Origin: a bacterium
GTDB lineage: Bacteria; Sumerlaeota; Sumerlaeia; MVZB01
NCBI GenBank assembly: GCA_023480605.1
Contig: JAMCWS010000327.1
Coordinates: 1 to 16,602, forward strand
Direction: 5' to 3'
Length of the DNA stretch: 16,602 bases
The position numbers were made by a program, and so were the translations under genes. Below are positions 1-7,360 of this stretch, piece after piece (position 1 is the first letter of the stretch; the number at the start of each line of letters is the position of its first letter). Under the pieces are notes generated by a model that searched no databases, had not been told where the DNA came from, and saw nothing but the letters and a program-made list of their open reading frames with translations.

Positions 1-680
1 CCGCCCGAGGTGCGGGCGTTCTGGAGGATCGTCATCGGATGCAGATCCACCACCCGCGTCTGGAGCTTGAGGTATTCCTCGGGCGGTGGCGGTGCGTCGC
101 GGTGGCGGCCTTCGCGCCGGGGCGGGTCGTTGAAGGCCCAGTGTTTGACGTCGCCCTGCCCGCCCTGCATCACGACGCAACGCACCCCTTCCCAACTGCG
201 GATGTATTCGGCCGGATCGGCCTTGGGGAAGTGGAGGTTGGCTTCGGGCATCGCCAGGTCGGGCCGGATGCGGTCGAAGCAGAGCTCGCGGTCGGCGCGG
301 GCGAACGACAGGGGATGCGTGGGGGGCGCCTCGCGTCCGTCCATGAACCACTCGTCCATGCCCCAGAAGTGGGCGTGGCGGAGCGGGATTTCCAGTTCGT
401 TCACCAGCCGGGCGACCAGCGGCAGTTGTTCGGTGGGGCCGATGGGGCCGCAGATGCCGGCGGGGCGGCTGGGCGCGGCCTGGCGCCAGGCGTGGATGTA
501 TTCGAGCGCCTCGGCCAGGTAGAAATCCTCCAGCGTGTCGTAGAAGCAGACTTGGAAGCCCGGGCGCGAGAGGGCCGCCATGTCGCCGGGCGTCAGGCGG
601 GCCGCCGCTTCCAGGATCTCGGGATCCAGTGTCGTGTAATCCCACCAGTCGGGTGCGATGCGGCTGAGCGGTCGGGTCAT
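1..680 (-). CDS. NagB-like glucosamine-6-phosphate deaminase/isomerase family protein, partial (C-terminus off window)
   Basis: Reading the minus strand from ATG at 680 gives about 226 residues with no stop before the window edge. The protein has a NagB-like layout: a phosphate-loop-like segment (GPIGPTEQLPL, about residue 79), a WGMDEWF segment (about 108) matching the MDE region of NagB, and GGQGDVKHWAFNDP (about 174), which resembles the family's G-x-G-x-D-G-H-x-A-F-N-E-P active-site loop with DVKH replacing the usual DGH. The last visible residues (TILQNAR) fit the family's later NAR segment. A clear Shine-Dalgarno (AAGGAG, 7-nt gap) supports this start. NagB converts glucosamine-6-phosphate to fructose-6-phosphate and ammonia in the cytoplasm. 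The neighbouring deacetylase on the same strand suggests amino-sugar use. The altered loop means the exact substrate is uncertain; a related sugar-phosphate isomerase is possible. Confidence 0.8.
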   Translation of the reverse strand, partial: MTRPLSRIAPDWWDYTTLDPEILEAAARLTPGDMAALSRPGFQVCFYDTLEDFYLAEALEYIHAWRQAAPSRPAGICGPIGPTEQLPLVARLVNELEIPLRHAHFWGMDEWFMDGREAPPTHPLSFARADRELCFDRIRPDLAMPEANLHFPKADPAEYIRSWEGVRCVVMQGGQGDVKHWAFNDPPRREGRHRDAPPPPEEYLKLQTRVVDLHPMTILQNARTSG

Positions 681-713
681 CGGTCGTCTCCTTGATTCAT
701 GAAGATGAAATTT

Positions 714-849
714 AGCCACGAAATGACACGAAAAAACACGAAAAATGAAAACCCAATGATGCGCGTGAATTCAATCTGTCACCGATCACCGGAGTCCAGT
801 GATATCTAAAAAATTAATATTTCGTATCCTTTCGTGTTTTTGCGTGGCT
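714..849. repeat. MITE-like inverted-repeat element, copy 1 (CCACGAA type)
   Basis: The ends form an inverted repeat: AGCCACG at 714-720 and CGTGGCT at 843-849, with imperfect pairing continuing inward (ACACGAAAA on the left, TTTTCGTGT-like sequence on the right). The interior carries TGAATTCAAT (766-775), TGATATCT (800-807) and ATTAAT (813-818). The same three words occur in the same order on the opposite strand in the element at 12413-12577. It lies in the gap between two minus-strand genes and has no coding potential. It may fold as a long hairpin in the transcript between the two genes. Confidence 0.75.
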
Positions 850-867
850 TAATTGCTTTTTTGGACT

Positions 868-1644
868 TCAAGACTGCTCGCATACGGTCATGCGGCCGGC
901 CAGGGCCGCGCCCAGTGGGTCGAAGTTTTCGTCGGCGAAGCCCAGATGCAGATGCCGGCGCCATCCCTCGGCGGCGGCGCCGCGGCCCCACCGCCGCCCG
1001 ACCTCGGCCGCCATCGTTTCCATGTTGGTCAGGTAACTGTCGATGCCTTGACTGCGGTCGAGCCATTCCTTCTGGCTGCGATGGCAGGCCAGCATCGCGC
1101 GTTTGAGAGTCAATACGGCGGCGATGTCGATGACGAAATGGGGGATTGCCAACCGGCGCAGCGGGTCTCGAAGCCCGTAGGGCAGGGCGTGATAAAGGGC
1201 CACGGGTTGGTCGCCGGGCCGACGCGGCGGATCGGTGGCGAAGTTGCGCATCCCGCGGGTGAAGGCGGCCGTCACCGCCAGACGCGCGGTGTTGGCGTGG
1301 TCTTCCATGTAGTCTTCGAGCGAGGGGAGCAGGAGGATTTCGGGCGCCACCTCGCGCACGACGGCTGCGAGACGCGTCAGCAGCGGCCGTTCGTAAAAAA
1401 TCTCCAGATCGGCGGCGAGGGGCGGATGATGCGTCGCCCCGATGAGGGCCGCCGCGGCGCGCGCCTCGGCCAGGCGCACAGCCGCAATGGCGCCGGCGTC
1501 GAGCGTCGCTGAGCCGCACGAGCCGTCGGCGACGTGCATCACGTGCAATTCATAGCCTGCCCGCCCCAGCATTATCAGCGTGCCCGCCATCATGATTTCG
1601 ATGTCGTCGGGATGGGCGGCGATGGCGAAGGCGGCCTTTGGCAT
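868..1644 (-). CDS. PIG-L/LmbE family N-deacetylase
   Basis: A 258-residue protein with the family's N-terminal zinc motif AHPDD at residues 10-14 and a second metal-site candidate DH at 115-116 (in DYMEDHANTAR). Length and layout match cytoplasmic PIG-L/LmbE deacetylases, zinc enzymes that remove N-acetyl groups from GlcNAc-type sugars or conjugates (BshB, MshB, PIG-L are examples). The start at 1644 has a good Shine-Dalgarno (GGAGG, 8-nt gap). It lies upstream of the NagB-like gene on the same strand, with a repeat element between them, and 57 nt downstream of the DAHP synthase remnant. The pairing of a deacetylase with a NagB-like enzyme suggests stepwise breakdown of an N-acetylated amino sugar. 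That role is inferred; a bacillithiol-type or antibiotic-type substrate cannot be excluded from sequence alone. Confidence 0.88.
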   Translation of the reverse strand: MPKAAFAIAAHPDDIEIMMAGTLIMLGRAGYELHVMHVADGSCGSATLDAGAIAAVRLAEARAAAALIGATHHPPLAADLEIFYERPLLTRLAAVVREVAPEILLLPSLEDYMEDHANTARLAVTAAFTRGMRNFATDPPRRPGDQPVALYHALPYGLRDPLRRLAIPHFVIDIAAVLTLKRAMLACHRSQKEWLDRSQGIDSYLTNMETMAAEVGRRWGRGAAAEGWRRHLHLGFADENFDPLGAALAGRMTVCEQS

Positions 1645-1701
1645 CGGCAGAACCTCCAGCGGGAGCTACGCGCGGATCGCCTCCACGTGTCGTGGCAGGC
1701 G

Positions 1702-1989
1702 TTACATGATGCCGCCGAACTGGTCGGGCCAGAGCGACTGCGCGCCGTCCGACAGCGCGCTGTGCGGATCGGCATGCACCTCGATGATGAGCCCCTGGAC
1801 CCCGACGCCGACCGTGATGCCGCGCACCTCGATCACCGTGTCGCGGGGGTGGGTCTGGCGACTGACCAATTTATACGGCTTGGTAACCGAAATGGCCTCA
1901 CGCACGCCGGGCATTCCTAGGGCCTTGATCTTGGCCGCGACGGCCTCGATCTGATCCGGCGTCGCGGCGCGATCCATGACGATCAACAT
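1702..1989 (-). pseudogene. DAHP synthase remnant: N-terminal segment joined to C-terminal tail, catalytic barrel missing
   Basis: The 95-residue open frame begins MLIVMDRAATPDQIEAV, like the ferredoxin-like (FXD) N-terminal domain of Thermotoga-type 3-deoxy-7-phosphoheptulonate synthase. It continues with VTKPYKLVSRQTHPRDTVIEV (about residues 35-55), the usual linker into the barrel. From about residue 62 it jumps to EVHADPHSALSDGAQSL (70-86), normally near the end of a protein of roughly 340 residues. About 30 residues of the FXD domain (after ALGM, residue 26) also appear to be missing. All barrel residues for PEP, erythrose-4-phosphate and metal binding are therefore absent, so it cannot make DAHP. 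The frame is intact, and the start has GGAGG about 10 nt upstream plus a hairpin at 2010-2027. I call it a pseudogene, but an assembly collapse or a retained small protein are alternatives. A longer upstream start at 2121 reads into non-homologous sequence and was not used. Confidence 0.75.
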
Positions 1990-2009
1990 GGTCAGACCAC
2001 TCCTCCCTT

Positions 2010-2027
2010 GGCGGCCGCCGGGCCGCC
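2010..2027 (-). promoter_or_regulatory. GC-rich hairpin in the 5' leader of the DAHP synthase remnant
   Basis: GGCGGCC (2010-2016) and GGCCGCC (2021-2027) are perfect inverted repeats with a 4-nt loop. In the minus-strand transcript the hairpin sits directly before the AAGGGAGGAG ribosome-binding region of the gene at 1702-1989, where it could affect translation. There is no T-tract, so it is not a typical terminator. Function is inferred. Confidence 0.4.
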
Positions 2028-2175
2028 TCGCTTCACAATTACGGCAAGGCGACGGAAATGACAATGGGAAGTAGCGCACAAAGCAGGTCGCAAAGTGAGC
2101 CACTTCTGTTGAAAGCGGCATGGAAAGACTTTGATGTCCCTACTGAATCCATCCGATTTCATATGGTATTTCGAT

Positions 2176-2190
2176 GAATAATAATTATTC
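2176..2190. promoter_or_regulatory. Perfect AT-rich palindrome upstream of the IS630-derived gene
   Basis: GAATAATAATTATTC is a perfect palindrome with 7-bp arms around one central base. It lies 56 nt before the ATG at 2247 and 5 bp from a second palindrome. The spacing and symmetry look like a binding site for a dimeric DNA-binding protein; no known operator is recognised. Confidence 0.4.
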
Positions 2191-2195
2191 CAAAA

Positions 2196-2211
2196 AGGTC
2201 ATATCTGACCT
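2196..2211. promoter_or_regulatory. Operator-like palindrome AGGTCA-N4-TGACCT
   Basis: AGGTCATATCTGACCT has perfect 6-bp arms with a 4-nt spacer. It ends 35 nt before the start codon at 2247, where a promoter-proximal operator would be expected. The adjacent gene encodes a helix-turn-helix protein, so self-regulation is possible but unproven. Confidence 0.4.
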
Positions 2212-2246
2212 ATTCTCCCCATCAAGTACCAGGAAAGCAACCGCGC

Positions 2247-3008
2247 ATGCGTAATAAGCTTCATATTGTCACATTGACCCCCGAGGAACGCCGCCTCCTG
2301 AAAAAAATTTCACGCACGGCAAAAGCCGACCCCCGGAAAAGGCTGCGCGCGCGTATCCTTCTCAAGGCAGACACCAGTCCCGAGGGAAAGGCCTGGTTGG
2401 ACCGGTGGATCGCTGAGGACCTTGGTGTGAGCACCGCCCACGTGTGGAAGTTGCGCAAGAGCCTGGCAGAGAATGGCCTGGAGACAACCTTGAATCGCAA
2501 GGTGGGACGTCCACACCGTAAGGTATACAATATTATTCTCACGGCCTCCGAACGCACAAGATTGCATGCACTGATCGAATCGAAGGGGGAGCCTGCCGAT
2601 AAGAAGTGCCGCGCGCAGTTACTTCTAAGGGCCGATATCGGACCTAAAGGTGACGCCTGGTCAGACCAACAGATCACGGCGACTTACAATGTGAGCAACA
2701 CTACCCTTTGGCGACTTCGCCGTCTCTTTGCCAGGCAAGGTCTTGAAGCGGCGTTGGGGAGCCCGCCCCCTCAGCAGCAATCGCTCAAGTTTTTCGCGAA
2801 CGTTGAACCTGTGATCATCCATTTGGCCTCGTCAAAGCCTCCCCCGGGACGGACTCATTGGACACTTCGGTTGCTTGCCAACCACTTGGTTGCAACCGGG
2901 CGGATCGCCGCCATCTCGCACGAGACGGTGCGCCAGATACTAAAAAAACATCATTGCGAGTCGAGCATCGGTCGGTCACGGGTTTCTCGAAATCGAATGC
3001 CCAACTGA
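2247..3008 (+). CDS. IS630-type transposase-derived protein: tandem helix-turn-helix regions, no DDE domain
   Basis: The 253-residue protein has two homologous blocks, residues about 8-84 and 97-171. Both follow the pattern LT-x2-ER, K-x-RA-x2-LL-x-AD, P-x-G-x-AW, an HTH with a VS turn, then LR and GLE-x2-L. A third region (about 205-234, WTLRLLANHL...ISHETVRQILKK) matches the winged-helix segment that precedes the catalytic domain in IS630-family transposases. The protein ends about 20 residues later with unrelated-looking sequence, and no DDE-type domain follows in any plus-strand frame. AGGAAAG about 11 nt before the ATG is a reasonable ribosome-binding site. Local GC is lower than in neighbouring genes, consistent with transfer. 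It is either a truncated transposase or a DNA-binding protein derived from one; it should bind DNA but not transpose. The A7 run near 2941 could be a slippage site, but neither shifted frame restores a transposase. Confidence 0.75.
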   Translation: MRNKLHIVTLTPEERRLLKKISRTAKADPRKRLRARILLKADTSPEGKAWLDRWIAEDLGVSTAHVWKLRKSLAENGLETTLNRKVGRPHRKVYNIILTASERTRLHALIESKGEPADKKCRAQLLLRADIGPKGDAWSDQQITATYNVSNTTLWRLRRLFARQGLEAALGSPPPQQQSLKFFANVEPVIIHLASSKPPPGRTHWTLRLLANHLVATGRIAAISHETVRQILKKHHCESSIGRSRVSRNRMPN

Positions 3009-3071
3009 GGTCATAAACAATAAGCCCGTGTCTCGCATGATTTGCAGTGCCGGTATCCGTTCTCCCAGTTC

Positions 3072-3101
3072 CATACGCCTATCGGTATTGATAGTCGTAT
3101 G
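3072..3101. repeat. Inverted repeat (hairpin) in the gene-free stretch before valS
   Basis: CATACG-c-CTATC (3072-3083) pairs with GATAG-t-CGTATG (3090-3101) around a GGTATT loop: 11 paired positions and one mismatch. A perfect 10-bp palindrome CGAAGCTTCG follows at 3107-3116. There is no T-tract. The gap 3009-3347 holds this and the hairpin at 3288-3320, and otherwise only a 66-codon open frame (3042-3242) with no recognisable features. Confidence 0.45.
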
Positions 3102-3287
3102 AATTTCGAAGCTTCGGACTGGAAGGACCGACTGACTCATTTTCGCAGGATCTGGCTGGGAACGATATCGTCCCCGGCCGCGGAAACGCTGGCGACCGAT
3201 GCCGGAAACGAAAACCTCGACACCTCCCGCGCCCCATACTAATATTGGGCGATTGTTTTTGCCTCTGTGCAAGGTGCGAGGCAAGCC

Positions 3288-3320
3288 GGTCGACCGGGTT
3301 TTTCGCTTCCCGGACCGACC
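3288..3320 (+). promoter_or_regulatory. Possible stem-loop in the valS leader
   Basis: GGTCG (3288-3292) and CCGGG (3294-3298) pair with CCCGG (3309-3313) and CGACC (3316-3320), leaving a small internal loop and a 10-nt apical loop that includes TTTTT. The stem ends 27 nt before the chosen valS start. No T-box consensus (the AGGGTGG-type antiterminator) is visible, so any regulatory role is a guess. Confidence 0.3.
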
Positions 3321-3347
3321 TTACTTTCCAGATCGGTCATATTTGCG

Positions 3348-6125
3348 ATGACAACCACCCCCGCCCCCAGCGAACTCCCCAGCCGTTACGATCCCCAGGC
3401 CATCGAGGCCGCCATCTACGCCCGCTGGGAGAAGGGCGGCTGGTTCCGCGCCGACGTCGCCAACCCAGCGCCCGCTTACTCGATCGTCATCCCGCCGCCC
3501 AACGTCACCGGCTACCTGCACATCGGCCACGCGCTCAACAACACCCTGCAGGATATCCTCATCCGTTGGCGGCGGATGCAGGGTCGTAACACGCTCTGGG
3601 TGCCGGGCACCGACCACGCCGGCATCGCCACCCAGCACGTCGTCGAGCGCCAGCTCTGGCGCGATGAAAAAATCGACCGGCGCGACCTGGGGCGAGAGAA
3701 GTTCCTCGAGCGCGTCTGGGCCTGGCGCGAGCAATTCGGCTCGCGGATCATCAGCCAACTCAAGCGTCTGGGGTGTTCATGCGACTGGAGCCGCGAGCGC
3801 TTCACCATGGACGAAGGTCTTACGCGCGCCGTCCTGACCGTCTTCCAGCGCCTCTTCGAGGAAGGGCTCATCTACCGCGGCGATTACCTCGTCAACTGGT
3901 CGCCCAAGCTCCAGACCGCCCTCTCCGACGACGAGGTGGTTCATAAAGAGGTCAAGGGCCACCTTTGGCACATCCGCTACCCGCTGGAGGGCGGCTCGGG
4001 CTATATCCAGGTGGCCACGACGCGGCCCGAGACGATGCTGGGCGACACCGCCGTCGCCGTCCACCCCGGGGACGAACGCTACGCGGCTCTCCATGGCAAG
4101 ACGGTCATCCTGCCGCTCATGGAGCGGCCCATCCCGATCGTGCCCGACGCCTTCGTCGACAAGGCCTTCGGCACCGGCGCCGTCAAGGTGACCCCCGGCC
4201 ACGACCCCAACGACTACGAAATCGGCAAGCGCCACGACCTGCCGTTCATCAACATCCTCAACCCCGACGGGACGCTCAACGAAAACGCCGGCGCCTACCG
4301 GGGTCTGGACGTGCCGGAGGCGCGACGGCGGGTCGTGGCCGACCTCGAGGCGCGCGGCCTCCTCGTCAAGGTCGAAGACCACGTCCACTCGGTGGGTCAT
4401 TGCTACCGTTCGGGCTGCGTCATCGAGCCCTACATGAGCAAACAGTGGTTCGTGCGCATGAAGCCGCTGTGCGCGCCGGCGATCGAAGCAGTCAAGCAGG
4501 GGCGGATCGAGTTCGTGCCGCGCCACTACGAGAAGATTTATTTCCACTGGCTGGAGAATGTGCGCGACTGGCCGATCTCGCGCCAGCTCTGGTGGGGGCA
4601 CCGCATCCCGATCTTCGAGTGTTTCGATTGCGGGCACGTCTGGTGCGACATCGAGCAGGTTCCCGAGCGCTGCGTCAAGTGCGGCGGCTATAACATCGCC
4701 CAGGATCCCGATGTGCTCGACACCTGGTTCAGTTCGGCCCTGTGGCCCTTCTCGACGCTGGGATGGCCCGACCAGACGCCCGACCTGGCCAAATATTACC
4801 CGACGTCGGTCCTCGTCACCGCCCACGACATCATCTTCTTCTGGGTGGCGCGGATGATCATCATGGGCCTCAAGTTCATGGGCGAGGTGCCGTTCGATAA
4901 GGTCGTCATCAACCCGATGGTAATGGACGAGCACGGCCGCAAGATGAGCAAAAGCTCGGGGACGGCCATCGATCCAATCGAAGTGATCGACGAGATGGGC
5001 AGCGACACGATGCGGCTCACGATGGCCAGTTACCCGATGCAGTCGCGCAACATCAGCCTGGCCGAAAAACGTTTCGAGAGCTTCCGTAATTTCAACAACA
5101 AGTTGTGGAACGCGGCGCGCTTCGTGTTCATGAACGTCGAGGACCTGGCGCCCGAGGACCTGGCCGCCGGCCCCGATCCCGCGGCGCTCGAACTGGAAGA
5201 CCGCTGGATACTGGGCGCCCTGGCCCGCGCCATCGAGCAGGCGGGGGCGGCCCTGGAGACCTTCGGCTTCGATGCCTACGTCGATACGCTTTACAAGTTC
5301 ATCTGGAACCAGTATTGCGACTGGTATCTGGAGTTGGTGAAGGACCGCCTGGGCGACCGCGAACTGAACGAGGCGGGGCGGTTTTCGCCGGCCTCGCGCA
5401 CGGCGGCGCAGGTGGTGCTGGTGACGGTGCTCGAACACGTCCTGCGCCTCATGCACCCGGTGGCGCCGTTCATCACCGAGGAGATCTGGCGTAATCTCAA
5501 GGGGCGGTATGCGGCCGGCGCCGGGACGGCCAATCCAACGACGGCGGCGCTGGCGGCCGAGACGATCATGATCGCCCCCTGGCCCGATGAGGCCGGCGTT
5601 CGTAATCTATACGAATCGGAGAATAAGGATAAGGACGCCATACGCGACATGATTGATTTCTGCACCATGGAATTGGTCATGGAATCCATCTACCGCATCC
5701 GCAACATCCGCGGCCAAATGTCGATCCCGCCCAATATGGCGGTCGATATCGCCATCGTTTCACCGAGCGAGGAGCGTCTGAGGCTGCTGCGCGCGGGTGA
5801 GCACTACATCCGCTCGCTCGTTAGCATCGGTGAGCTTCAGATCGGCGCCGAAACGACGTTGCGCGGCTTCGCCTCGACCGGCGCCATCGAGGACGTGGTG
5901 GTTTATGTCTACCTGCCCGAACAGCTCCGCCAGCAGGAGCGCCTGCGGTTGGAGAAGGAAATCGCCCGGCTGGAGAAGGGTGTCGCCGGCGCCCAAGGCA
6001 AGCTGGCCAACGAAAAATTCGTCGCGAGTGCTCCCGAGGCAGTCGTCCAATCCGAGCGCGAACGCCTCGCCAAAATGCAGTCCGAACTGGCCAGCCTGCG
6101 CGAGCAGCACAAGGCGCTCTCTTGA
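3348..6125 (+). CDS. valS: Valyl-tRNA synthetase
   Basis: Class I aminoacyl-tRNA synthetase that charges tRNA-Val in the cytoplasm. From the start at 3348 the protein has 925 residues, in the usual range for ValRS. Visible signatures: PPPNVTGYLHIGH with HIGH at 58-61, the editing-domain segment TTRPETMLGDTAVAVHP, two cysteine pairs (CFDC at 425-428 and CVKC at 442-445) that probably bind zinc, KMSKS at 532-536, and a C-terminal coiled-coil arm of about 65 residues rich in Leu, Glu and Arg. The ATG at 3348 (MTTTPAPSEL) is preferred because residues from 3267 onward look unlike ValRS; no good Shine-Dalgarno precedes 3348, so the start is moderately certain. It is the only housekeeping marker in the window. 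The next gene begins 36 nt downstream and may be co-transcribed. Confidence 0.97.
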   Translation: MTTTPAPSELPSRYDPQAIEAAIYARWEKGGWFRADVANPAPAYSIVIPPPNVTGYLHIGHALNNTLQDILIRWRRMQGRNTLWVPGTDHAGIATQHVVERQLWRDEKIDRRDLGREKFLERVWAWREQFGSRIISQLKRLGCSCDWSRERFTMDEGLTRAVLTVFQRLFEEGLIYRGDYLVNWSPKLQTALSDDEVVHKEVKGHLWHIRYPLEGGSGYIQVATTRPETMLGDTAVAVHPGDERYAALHGKTVILPLMERPIPIVPDAFVDKAFGTGAVKVTPGHDPNDYEIGKRHDLPFINILNPDGTLNENAGAYRGLDVPEARRRVVADLEARGLLVKVEDHVHSVGHCYRSGCVIEPYMSKQWFVRMKPLCAPAIEAVKQGRIEFVPRHYEKIYFHWLENVRDWPISRQLWWGHRIPIFECFDCGHVWCDIEQVPERCVKCGGYNIAQDPDVLDTWFSSALWPFSTLGWPDQTPDLAKYYPTSVLVTAHDIIFFWVARMIIMGLKFMGEVPFDKVVINPMVMDEHGRKMSKSSGTAIDPIEVIDEMGSDTMRLTMASYPMQSRNISLAEKRFESFRNFNNKLWNAARFVFMNVEDLAPEDLAAGPDPAALELEDRWILGALARAIEQAGAALETFGFDAYVDTLYKFIWNQYCDWYLELVKDRLGDRELNEAGRFSPASRTAAQVVLVTVLEHVLRLMHPVAPFITEEIWRNLKGRYAAGAGTANPTTAALAAETIMIAPWPDEAGVRNLYESENKDKDAIRDMIDFCTMELVMESIYRIRNIRGQMSIPPNMAVDIAIVSPSEERLRLLRAGEHYIRSLVSIGELQIGAETTLRGFASTGAIEDVVVYVYLPEQLRQQERLRLEKEIARLEKGVAGAQGKLANEKFVASAPEAVVQSERERLAKMQSELASLREQHKALS

Positions 6126-6161
6126 GTAGATCCGAAGTACAGGATTGCCGGGGAGGATATT

Positions 6162-7292
6162 ATGCGGTGGATTTTTATTCGATTAATGTTTGTTCTCTGG
6201 CTGGGTGGATTGGGATCAATGTCTTCGGTCGCACCCGCTGAAGTCAACACCGCGGGAGCGCCCTATCACCCCAGCGCTAATATAACCGGCATTGAATTCG
6301 ACTTTGCCACTCACAAACGCCTGGCTCCGGGGAGCGACAATTGGCCGATGACGTGGGCTGACGACGGGCGCCAGTATACCGCCTGGGGCGATGGCGGCGG
6401 CTTTGGCGGCACCGACACGACCGGCCGGGTGAGCAACGGTTTCGCCCGCATCGAAGGCCCGGCCGTCGACTACCGGGGCGTCAACGTCGCCGGCGGCGTG
6501 GGGGCGCCCCGCCCCGCCCCATTCACCGGCAAGTGCTACGGCATTATGTCCATCGGCGGCGTCCTCTACGCTTGGCGTACGGGCGATGCTTCGGGAATCG
6601 AATCGGGCAACCGATTTCAGGAACTATGGCGCTCGACCGACCACGCCGCCACCTGGGAAAAGACGCCGGTGCGATTCGAACAAGCCGATTTTGCTCCGCC
6701 AGACGACCTGGGTTTCTGCGCACCCACTTTTTTGCAGTGCGGACGCGACAATGCGGCGGCCTTCGACCCGTGGATCTATACTCTCGCGCCCGACATTCGC
6801 ACCAGCGACCGAAAAGAACGGAAAAAGGCGACGGCCAGCCTGTTGCGGGCAAGACCCAATACGCTCGATCAACCCGATGCCTGGGAATTTTTCGGCGGCT
6901 TGGACGCCAACGGACAACCCATCTGGACGAGTGACCGCCGCGCCCGACGCCCCGTCTGGGAAGATGCCAATGACGGTTCTTCAATGAACAATATGAGCAT
7001 CGCCTGGCAGCCGGTGTTGGGGCGCTGTCTGCTCGTGACCAGCCACGACGAACAAATGGCCGGCAACCTGTCGATCTATGAAGCCCCCCACCCCTGGGGC
7101 CCCTGGCGCACGGTGTGTTACGAACATAACTGGGGCAAGGGCTTCATCGCGCCGACAACTTTTTTTTGGAACTTCGCCCCCGCCTGGTGGAGCCCCGACG
7201 GGCGAGACTTTACGCTCGTATTCACCGGTGTCGAGAGCAACGACGCCTGGAACAGCGTGCGGGGACGTCTGAGACTGGCGGGCGCTCGCTGA
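6162..7292 (+). CDS. Secreted protein, probably beta-propeller fold (DUF4185-like)
   Basis: A 376-residue protein with an N-terminal signal peptide (basic MRWIFIR start, hydrophobic stretch about 5-23, likely signal peptidase I cleavage after APA at 24-26). The mature part contains NWPMTWADDGRQYTAWGDG (about 60-78), Gly- and Trp-rich segments and a degenerate Asp-box STDHAATW (158-165). These resemble DUF4185-type and sialidase-like propeller proteins, which often accompany carbohydrate-active enzymes. No catalytic residues can be assigned. The start has a strong GGAGG ribosome-binding site 6-7 nt upstream. It follows valS by 36 nt and precedes a second exported protein, so these two may act together on an extracellular polymer. 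The family assignment is from memory of motif style and should be treated as tentative. Confidence 0.65.
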   Translation: MRWIFIRLMFVLWLGGLGSMSSVAPAEVNTAGAPYHPSANITGIEFDFATHKRLAPGSDNWPMTWADDGRQYTAWGDGGGFGGTDTTGRVSNGFARIEGPAVDYRGVNVAGGVGAPRPAPFTGKCYGIMSIGGVLYAWRTGDASGIESGNRFQELWRSTDHAATWEKTPVRFEQADFAPPDDLGFCAPTFLQCGRDNAAAFDPWIYTLAPDIRTSDRKERKKATASLLRARPNTLDQPDAWEFFGGLDANGQPIWTSDRRARRPVWEDANDGSSMNNMSIAWQPVLGRCLLVTSHDEQMAGNLSIYEAPHPWGPWRTVCYEHNWGKGFIAPTTFFWNFAPAWWSPDGRDFTLVFTGVESNDAWNSVRGRLRLAGAR

Positions 7293-7330
7293 GCGCCGAT
7301 ACACACGCGTCATCGATGCCATCCCAAGGA

Positions 7331-7360
7331 TTGTTGTTTTAACAATATGGACCGTATATA
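7331..7360 (+). promoter_or_regulatory. Weak sigma70-like promoter candidate for the gene at 7505
   Basis: TTGTTG (7331-7336) and TATATA (7355-7360) are separated by 18 nt in an AT-rich gap. The leader would be about 140 nt and would include the inverted repeat CGAGT-AA-ACTCG at 7408-7419. The -35 box overlaps a small inverted repeat, ATTGTT-GTTTT-AACAAT (7330-7346). The rest of the 7293-7504 gap shows no gene. Confidence 0.25.

Noticed and set aside
39..695. Plus-strand open frames over the first 700 nt
   Set aside because: The opposite strand encodes a NagB-like protein with family motifs and a good ribosome-binding site; the plus-strand translations look like low-complexity shadows.
2935..3020. 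Programmed frameshift at the A7 run restoring a full transposase
   Set aside because: Both alternative frames after the A run give short, unrelated sequence and soon reach stops; no DDE-type motif appears.
3042..3242. 66-codon plus-strand frame between the IS630-derived gene and valS
   Set aside because: There is no ribosome-binding site and no recognisable motif, and it overlaps hairpin structures; it is not better than chance.
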